Position numbers and translations under genes: made by a program. The notes beneath the pieces are model-generated. The model ran no database searches. It saw only the letters and a list, made by a program, of their open reading frames with translations, and had not been told where the DNA came from. Source: Snuella sedimenti (GTDB lineage Bacteria; Bacteroidota; Bacteroidia; Flavobacteriales; Flavobacteriaceae). From it: 56,835 nt of DNA. Where the stretch lies: the NCBI RefSeq assembly GCF_016428595.1, contig NZ_JAELVQ010000020.1, forward strand, positions 1 to 56,835, given 5' to 3'. How positions within the stretch are numbered: the stretch's first letter is position 1; the number at the start of each line of letters is the position of its first letter. Shown here piece after piece: positions 52,512 through 56,835 of the stretch.

Positions 52512-53441
52512 GTGAACATACAATACGAACTTAATAAAGCTGGAGGGTTTAAAAACATAGAATTACTTGCTAAACAAGTAGTAGAAGGTTTTATTGCAGG
52601 TATGCATAAAAGTCCGTTTCATGGCTTTTCGGCCGAGTTTGCTGAACATAAAATATATAATAAAGGAGAAAGCACACGACATATAGACTGGAAATTATTT
52701 GCTAAAACAGATAAGCTGTATACCAAACGTTATGATGATGAAACAAACCTGAGGTGTCATATCATTATCGATAATAGCAGTTCGATGCATTATCCAGAAA
52801 TAACTTCACTTTCTATCGATAGTCTTAATAAGATAGGGTTTTCAGTATTGGCTGCTGCATCTTTAATGTATATACTTAAAAAGCAGCGCGATGCCGTTGG
52901 TTTAAGTATTTATAGTGACGCATATGATTTTTATGCGCCAGAAAAAGGCAGTGAAAGGCACCATCAAATGTTATTGCAACAACTAAGTGACATGGTTACC
53001 AAAAAGACAGTAAATAAAGAAACGGAAACATATACTTATTTGCACGAAATAGCAGAGAAAATGCATAGGCGCTCTATGGTCTTTTTGTTTACGGATATGT
53101 TTCAAACTACTATAGATGACAGTAAGTTATTTGAAGCGTTAAGGCATCTAAAATATAATAAGCATGAAGTTATATTGTTTCATGTTTTTGACAAGTCTAA
53201 AGAGTTGAACTTTAATTTTGACAACCGGCCAAAACGTTTTGTTGATGTGGAGACCAGCGCATACATTAATTTGTATGCCGATACAATTAAGGGAGCCTAC
53301 AATGAAGCGGTTAGCGATTATTTTACAGCTTTGCGTTTAAAATGCGCACAATATAAAATAAAATATGTTGAAGCAGATATAAACCAAAAATTTGATAACA
53401 TCCTCACGACCTATATGATAGAGCGTAGAAAGTTTGTTTAA
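52512..53441 (+). CDS. DUF58 family protein (MoxR-associated vWA-like)
   Basis: The 309-residue protein has the DUF58 core GMHKSPFHGFSAEFAEHKIYNKGESTRHIDWKLFAKTDKLYTKRYDDETNLRCHIIIDNSSSM, where DNSSSM resembles a MIDAS-type metal site, and VFLFTDMFQ and RFVDVETSAYINLY downstream. DUF58 genes normally sit beside a MoxR AAA ATPase in a chaperone or cofactor-insertion system; here no MoxR gene is adjacent. GTG 52512 gives the family's usual start (NIQYELNKAGGFKNIELLAKQ). Confidence 0.88.
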   Translation: MNIQYELNKAGGFKNIELLAKQVVEGFIAGMHKSPFHGFSAEFAEHKIYNKGESTRHIDWKLFAKTDKLYTKRYDDETNLRCHIIIDNSSSMHYPEITSLSIDSLNKIGFSVLAAASLMYILKKQRDAVGLSIYSDAYDFYAPEKGSERHHQMLLQQLSDMVTKKTVNKETETYTYLHEIAEKMHRRSMVFLFTDMFQTTIDDSKLFEALRHLKYNKHEVILFHVFDKSKELNFNFDNRPKRFVDVETSAYINLYADTIKGAYNEAVSDYFTALRLKCAQYKIKYVEADINQKFDNILTTYMIERRKFV

Positions 53442-53483
53442 AAATTGTAAAACGAAAAAAATCAAAAAAAAATCAAAAAAACG

Positions 53484-53514
53484 TTTGAGATATTCAAAAA
53501 GCCATGTATATTTG
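53484..53514 (+). promoter_or_regulatory. tRNA-Asp promoter
   Basis: TTTG at 53484-53487, 19 nt, then TATATTTG at 53507-53514: an exact Bacteroidetes promoter. The start would be near 53521. The extended -7 box GTATATTTGC also matches the GTANNTTTGC core known from CTnDOT attachment sites. Confidence 0.65.
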
Positions 53515-53532
53515 CAACCGCAATAATGCAAC

Positions 53533-53606
53533 GGTCTGGTAGTTCAGTTGGTTAGAATGTCGCCCTGTCACGGCGAAGGTCGCGGGTTCGAGTCCCGTCC
53601 AGACCG
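53533..53606 (+). tRNA. tRNA-Asp (GTC)
   Basis: A full cloverleaf folds: acceptor GGTCTGG with CCAGACC, anticodon stem TCGCC/GGCGA around loop CTGTCAC with anticodon GTC, T stem GCGGG/CCCGT with TTCGAGT, and discriminator G. CCA is not encoded. The 3' half is the likely target of the downstream integrase. Confidence 0.95.
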
Positions 53607-53607
53607 C
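53582..53607 (+). other. Candidate attL (tRNA-Asp 3' end)
   Basis: The T arm and acceptor 3' strand of tRNA-Asp directly precede an integrase read in the same direction, the classic left end of a tRNA-targeting element. The second copy (attR) must lie beyond the window, so the core cannot be delimited. Confidence 0.5.
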
Positions 53608-53629
53608 TTAGTAAAAGCACAAAAAGAAG

Positions 53630-53670
53630 CAAAACCTCACTAAATATATGATTTAGTGGGGTTTTGTCTT
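53630..53670 (+). terminator. Terminator after tRNA-Asp
   Basis: CAAAACCTCACTAAAT (53630-53645) pairs with ATTTAGTGGGGTTTTG (53651-53666) with one G-T pair over a 5-nt loop, followed by TCTTTTTT. Confidence 0.8.
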
Positions 53671-53718
53671 TTTTGAACAAATAGTTAAAAGAATATTTTT
53701 TAACTTTAAAAGTTCACA

Positions 53719-53752
53719 AATCGTCAACAGTCATTTTTTAATCGTCAACAGT
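53719..53752 (+). repeat. Two 13-bp direct repeats upstream of the integrase gene
   Basis: AATCGTCAACAGT occurs at 53719-53731 and again at 53740-53752, exactly 21 bp apart, that is two helical turns. The position between tRNA and integrase suits arm-type integrase or excisionase sites, or an operator for the integrase promoter. Confidence 0.6.
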
Positions 53753-53811
53753 TTTCTATTTAACCCAATAATTGATTTCCCACATAGTTGATTTGACTTT
53801 CGTTTAAAAGA

Positions 53812-55095
53812 ATGTTTAACAATCTAACAACGACAGCTATGCGTGCCTCAACAACATTTTCAGTACTTTTTTGGATATATGCTAAACGAGCCAAAAGCAA
53901 TCAGACCAATATTTATGTTCGAATTACAGTAAATGGCAAAAAAAGCAACATTAGTTTAAAGCAAATCGTAGATGTAAATGCTTGGGATGCCAAAAACCAA
54001 AAAATGAAAGGTTCAGGTGCAGCTTCCAGAAAGTTGAACTTAGAGTTAGCAAGGATTAAGTCAGATATCCATCGATGCTATCAAGACTTAAAGCAGGAAT
54101 TAAGACTTCCTTCAGCCGAACTTGTTAAGGCAAGGTATTTAGGAGAGGATAAAAGAATATATACCCTTAGGGATATTTTTGAGTACCATAACCAAACAAT
54201 GGCCCATAAATTATCTAAAGGTACAATGGGTAAATTTGAAACTACCCAAAAATATGTTTTCGTTTACGTTACTGAAAAGTATAAAACTTCTGATATGTAT
54301 CTTAAAAACTTGGACTACAAATTTATTATAGGATTTGAAAGCCTTCTTGGTTCATATCGGTCAAGGCCAAGTCAAGGTGAGATTAGCAATAATGTAGCTA
54401 TGAAGCATATTCAGAGATTAAAAAAATTGGTAACGCTTGCATATCATTTAGAATGGATTGATCGAAATCCATTTGTTAAGTTTAAACTTAAGTTTGAAAA
54501 AAAGGAACGAGAGTTTCTTTCTAAAGATGAACTCCAACGAGTTTTGGGTTTTAATTCTACTATTGGACGATTAATAGTGGTTAAAGATTTATTTATATTC
54601 AGTTGTTATACAGGATTGTCTTATATAGACATTATAGAACTTTCAAGTGATAATATTGTAATAGGAATTGATGGAAATCAATGGATCATGACAGCAAGAA
54701 CTAAAACAAAGATTCCTGTAAAAATTCCTTTACTGCCTAAAGCAAATGACCTTATAAAGAAATATAAAAGTCATGCTAGAACCCAAAATTCTGGAAAATT
54801 GATGCCTAAGATATCAAATCAAAAGTTAAATAGTTATTTAAAAGAAATTGCTGATTCTTGCGGTTTAAAGAAGAATCTCACCTTTCATATGGCAAGACAT
54901 ACTTTCGCCACAACGGTAACACTTAGTAATGGTGTGCCTATTGAAACCGTGTCTAAGCTTTTGGGGCATACCAGAATTGCTACTACCCAGATTTATGCAC
55001 GGGTTATTGAGCGAAAAGTGAGTGAAGACATGAATAAACTAAGGAGTGTGATAAAAGACCGTGATTTGAAAATTAAATCAAATGAGATTAACTGA
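53812..55095 (+). CDS. IntDOT-like tyrosine recombinase/integrase
   Basis: The 427-residue protein has an N-terminal arm-binding region (FWIYAKRAKSNQTNIYVRITVNGKKSNISL), a SAM-like core-binding domain (about 110-235) and a catalytic domain. Box II shows HMARHTF (His359, Arg362), LLGHTRIATTQIYARV (His386, Tyr395) and a Lys near 298-300 in TKTKIPVKI. The box I Arg is Ser270 in CYTGLSYIDI, as in the CTnDOT integrase. ATG 53812 or 53839 could start it. It should integrate and excise the element at tRNA-Asp. Its base composition is AT-rich, unlike the next gene. Confidence 0.9.
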   Translation: MFNNLTTTAMRASTTFSVLFWIYAKRAKSNQTNIYVRITVNGKKSNISLKQIVDVNAWDAKNQKMKGSGAASRKLNLELARIKSDIHRCYQDLKQELRLPSAELVKARYLGEDKRIYTLRDIFEYHNQTMAHKLSKGTMGKFETTQKYVFVYVTEKYKTSDMYLKNLDYKFIIGFESLLGSYRSRPSQGEISNNVAMKHIQRLKKLVTLAYHLEWIDRNPFVKFKLKFEKKEREFLSKDELQRVLGFNSTIGRLIVVKDLFIFSCYTGLSYIDIIELSSDNIVIGIDGNQWIMTARTKTKIPVKIPLLPKANDLIKKYKSHARTQNSGKLMPKISNQKLNSYLKEIADSCGLKKNLTFHMARHTFATTVTLSNGVPIETVSKLLGHTRIATTQIYARVIERKVSEDMNKLRSVIKDRDLKIKSNEIN

Positions 55096-55262
55096 TTTTC
55101 TGACTTAATTTTAGCGAACCTTAAATGATTTCGTTTTCGTTCAAGTAAAATATAAGGTTTTGGTTTTCTAGATTATGTATGTCTTCTCATTTATATATTC
55201 AGTATAAATATACACACAATATTCTCGAAAGTTAAACGTCGCAAAATATTTATCGGAAAAGG

Positions 55263-55292
55263 GACGGCATAAAGCCATTGCCTTAGCCGTGC
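55263..55292 (+). repeat. Hairpin between integrase and parB-like gene
   Basis: ACGGC-(A)-TAA pairs with TTA-GCCGT around a short loop, with one bulged base. It could be a weak terminator or leader structure; no T-run follows. The gap 55096-55377 holds no other gene. Confidence 0.35.
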
Positions 55293-55377
55293 CTATTTAT
55301 TCCGTTTCCTTTCCACTCCAAAATTTTGTCTTCTGTTTGGACTGCCCATAAATATTGTTTAATCAAAATCAATAATT

Positions 55378-56835
55378 ATGGAAACAATTACCGGACATTT
55401 AAAAGAAGTGGGATTGGTCGAAATATCCATCGGCAAGACCAATCCAAGGAGGGAGTTCAATGATGCATCCATAGGGGAGCTATCGGAGAGTATCAGGAAA
55501 AATGGGCTGCTGCAACCAATACTGGTACGGCCTACGGCCAAGGGCTATGAACTGGTATGTGGCGAAAGACGACTAAGGGCATGTAGGCTCATCAATTTGG
55601 AATCCGTCCCCGCACAGGTCAAGGAACTGAACGACCAAGAAGCCCTAGAGGCCCAGATCGTGGAGAACCTTGAAAGGGAGGATGTGCACCCAATTGACGA
55701 AGCCGAAACTTTCAAACTGATGTTGGAGCAGGGCAATTACAATATTGGGGATATCGCCACAAAGATTGCCAGATCGGAAACCTTCATCCTCCAACGCCTG
55801 AGCTTGAACAACCTGAATGCCGAATGGAAGAAACTCTTCCTAAAAGGAGTGGTGAACCTATCCAAGGCACTCATCATAGCCCGGTTGGAAAAGAAGTACC
55901 AAAAGGAGGTGGCACAGGTAGCCAAGGATTGGCAAGGCGGGATAAAGTCCACCAAGCAATTGCAGGCCTATATAGATTCCAACATTACGGCACAACTGTC
56001 AAAAGCGCTGTTTGACCCCAAGGATGAAAACCTGATAATGAAAGCAGGCGCATGCCCCAATTGCCCGAAACGTTCGGGAGCGAACTGTTCCTTGTTCCCG
56101 GACGTAAAGGAAAATGACAGGTGCTTTGACAAGAGCTGCTTCAATATAAAGACCCAGAAGTATATCCAAAACGAAATAGATGGGATCATTAGTGGTGCAG
56201 AAAACGTATACCTTATCAAGCCCAAACATCAGGATATTGAAGATAGCCTTGCGGACAAGCTGAAAAAATTGAAGATAAGGGCTTTGACCGAGTACGATGA
56301 TTTCGATACCGTCCGTCGCAGGGATAAGCGCAAGAACAAGATCATGGGATTTTGGGTTAGTGGATACCAAAAGGGACAATACGTGCCCATTATGCTGTCC
56401 ACGAAAAAAGATGTCAGGGCATTGGATCCAAAGAGCAAGGAAGGCGTTGCTGTCCAAATCGAAAAGATCAATACCAGGGCAGAGCGGATGCTGGAGCTCG
56501 ATGCAGAAAAAGTCCATAAGAGGATCATAGAGGCCATGGCAGAAACCGAAGAGCTGACCGCTCCCGGGAGGCATAATTATTGCAAAGCAACGGAACTGAT
56601 GGGCAGGCTGGTGCTGTGGAATGCACTGGGCTGGCCAAAAAAGCAACATTTCGGGAAGTTACTGGAAATGAATAAATATGATAAAGAAGGCCCGATCGGA
56701 TTGTTAAAACGTTTGGAAGAGCTGTCGATGGGAGATATGGCCATAATCATCAACAACGTTGGCTTTGATTCGTTTAAATCATCCCAACCTATCTATAGTG
56801 AGGCCCTAGCCCTAAGACGGTTGGCCGAAAGCTTT
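55378..56835 (+). CDS. ParB/RepB-family protein, 3' end beyond window
   Basis: The frame opens at ATG 55378 and stays open for 486 codons to the end of the window. Residues about 10-105 are a ParB nuclease-like fold: ISIGKTNPRREFNDASIGELSESIRKNGLLQPILVRP, CGERRLRACRLI and EALEAQIVENLEREDVHPIDEAETF. An HTH-like segment follows (YNIGDIATKIARSETFILQRLSL). A Cys cluster around 225-265 (ACPNCPKRSGANC, then RCFDKSCF) probably binds zinc. Large ParB-like proteins of this kind are common in Bacteroidetes conjugative elements, where they aid maintenance or regulation. Its GC-richer codons (CTG, ATC, AAG) mark it as acquired. Confidence 0.9.
   Translation, partial: METITGHLKEVGLVEISIGKTNPRREFNDASIGELSESIRKNGLLQPILVRPTAKGYELVCGERRLRACRLINLESVPAQVKELNDQEALEAQIVENLEREDVHPIDEAETFKLMLEQGNYNIGDIATKIARSETFILQRLSLNNLNAEWKKLFLKGVVNLSKALIIARLEKKYQKEVAQVAKDWQGGIKSTKQLQAYIDSNITAQLSKALFDPKDENLIMKAGACPNCPKRSGANCSLFPDVKENDRCFDKSCFNIKTQKYIQNEIDGIISGAENVYLIKPKHQDIEDSLADKLKKLKIRALTEYDDFDTVRRRDKRKNKIMGFWVSGYQKGQYVPIMLSTKKDVRALDPKSKEGVAVQIEKINTRAERMLELDAEKVHKRIIEAMAETEELTAPGRHNYCKATELMGRLVLWNALGWPKKQHFGKLLEMNKYDKEGPIGLLKRLEELSMGDMAIIINNVGFDSFKSSQPIYSEALALRRLAESF

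Larger units (their letters stand above)
53607..56835. mobile_element. Left end of an integrated element (ICE or genomic island), right end outside window
   Basis: Downstream of tRNA-Asp come an IntDOT-like integrase and a GC-richer ParB-family gene that runs off the window. By hand count 55561-55620 has 33 G/C in 60 bases against 20 in 60 at 52561-52620. Conjugation genes are not visible, so ICE and island cannot be told apart. Confidence 0.7.

Noticed and set aside
53442-53483. A-rich tract before tRNA-Asp as a regulatory or replication element
   Set aside because: Simple poly-A and AATCAAAAA repetition upstream of a strong promoter; an UP-like effect is possible but nothing specific can be supported.
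55999-56649. 216-codon open frame on the minus strand opposite the ParB-like gene
   Set aside because: It lies fully antisense to a well-supported ParB-family frame, shows no domain and is a by-product of that gene's GC-richer codon usage.
1-56835. CRISPR arrays, rRNA genes, retron or classical defence islands
   Set aside because: No regularly spaced repeats, rRNA-like sequence, reverse transcriptase or restriction genes were seen on either strand.

Overview
The window is a contiguous stretch of an AT-rich Bacteroidetes chromosome, almost certainly a marine-type member of Flavobacteriaceae. Evidence: Bacteroidetes promoters (TTTG, about 19 nt, TANNTTTG) before several genes including tRNA-Asp; a T9SS sorting-domain protein; many lipoproteins; DnaE with a fused N-terminal proofreading domain; and family markers such as DUF4271, DUF4296, a LuxE-like acyltransferase and Big_5 lipoproteins. 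Genus cannot be settled from the sequence alone.

Layout. 1-4.5 kb is an accessory patch: the tail of an unknown gene, a MITE, a Tyr-rich metallopeptidase-like lipoprotein with a small partner, decayed remnants of a second copy of that pair, and two tandem Pro-rich lipoproteins. 4.5-8.5 kb holds L-2-hydroxyglutarate oxidase, a divergent XRE regulator/small-protein switch, and a transaminase/omega-amidase operon. 8.5-35 kb is mostly conserved core: Big_5 lipoprotein, ComF, GlyRS, Lrp plus saccharopine dehydrogenase, PEP carboxykinase, HemD/DUF4271, polyprenol mannosyl synthase/dihydroorotase/DUF4296, TyrRS, a two-component system, TrmB/LysE/ATL, an Fe-S set (Mrp, NifU, ferredoxin), a GH18 lipoprotein and a glutaryl-CoA dehydrogenase-like enzyme. 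35.5-42.1 kb is a four-gene operon of planctomycete-type extracytoplasmic proteins (PSCyt1/DUF1549/DUF1553 haem lipoprotein, Tat-exported DUF1501, Tat-exported TIM-barrel isomerase, and a DUF2231-cytochrome-LRR membrane protein). 42-53.4 kb carries TrmN6, RimM, S16, a lactonase, a sulfatase, DnaE, thioredoxin and a DUF58 protein. From tRNA-Asp (53.5 kb) to the end is the left edge of an integrated element: an IntDOT-like tyrosine recombinase and a GC-richer ParB-family gene that runs off the window.

Mobile DNA. Four 161-bp copies of one MITE (13-bp terminal repeats GAGACTGTTTAAA, 3-bp TAA/TTA target duplications, at most four differences from copy 1) lie at 183, 12565, 30566 and 45339, all in one orientation. 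A paralogous uninterrupted target at about 4.5 kb confirms the exact boundaries. The ends and TNA duplications point to an IS5-family (IS1031-like) transposase, which is not in the window.

The most distinctive items are the MITE family with its empty-site proof, the planctomycete-like haem/DUF1501/LRR operon, the decaying duplicate of the metallopeptidase locus, and the tRNA-Asp-integrated element. No CRISPR array, rRNA operon or recognisable classical defence system is visible.
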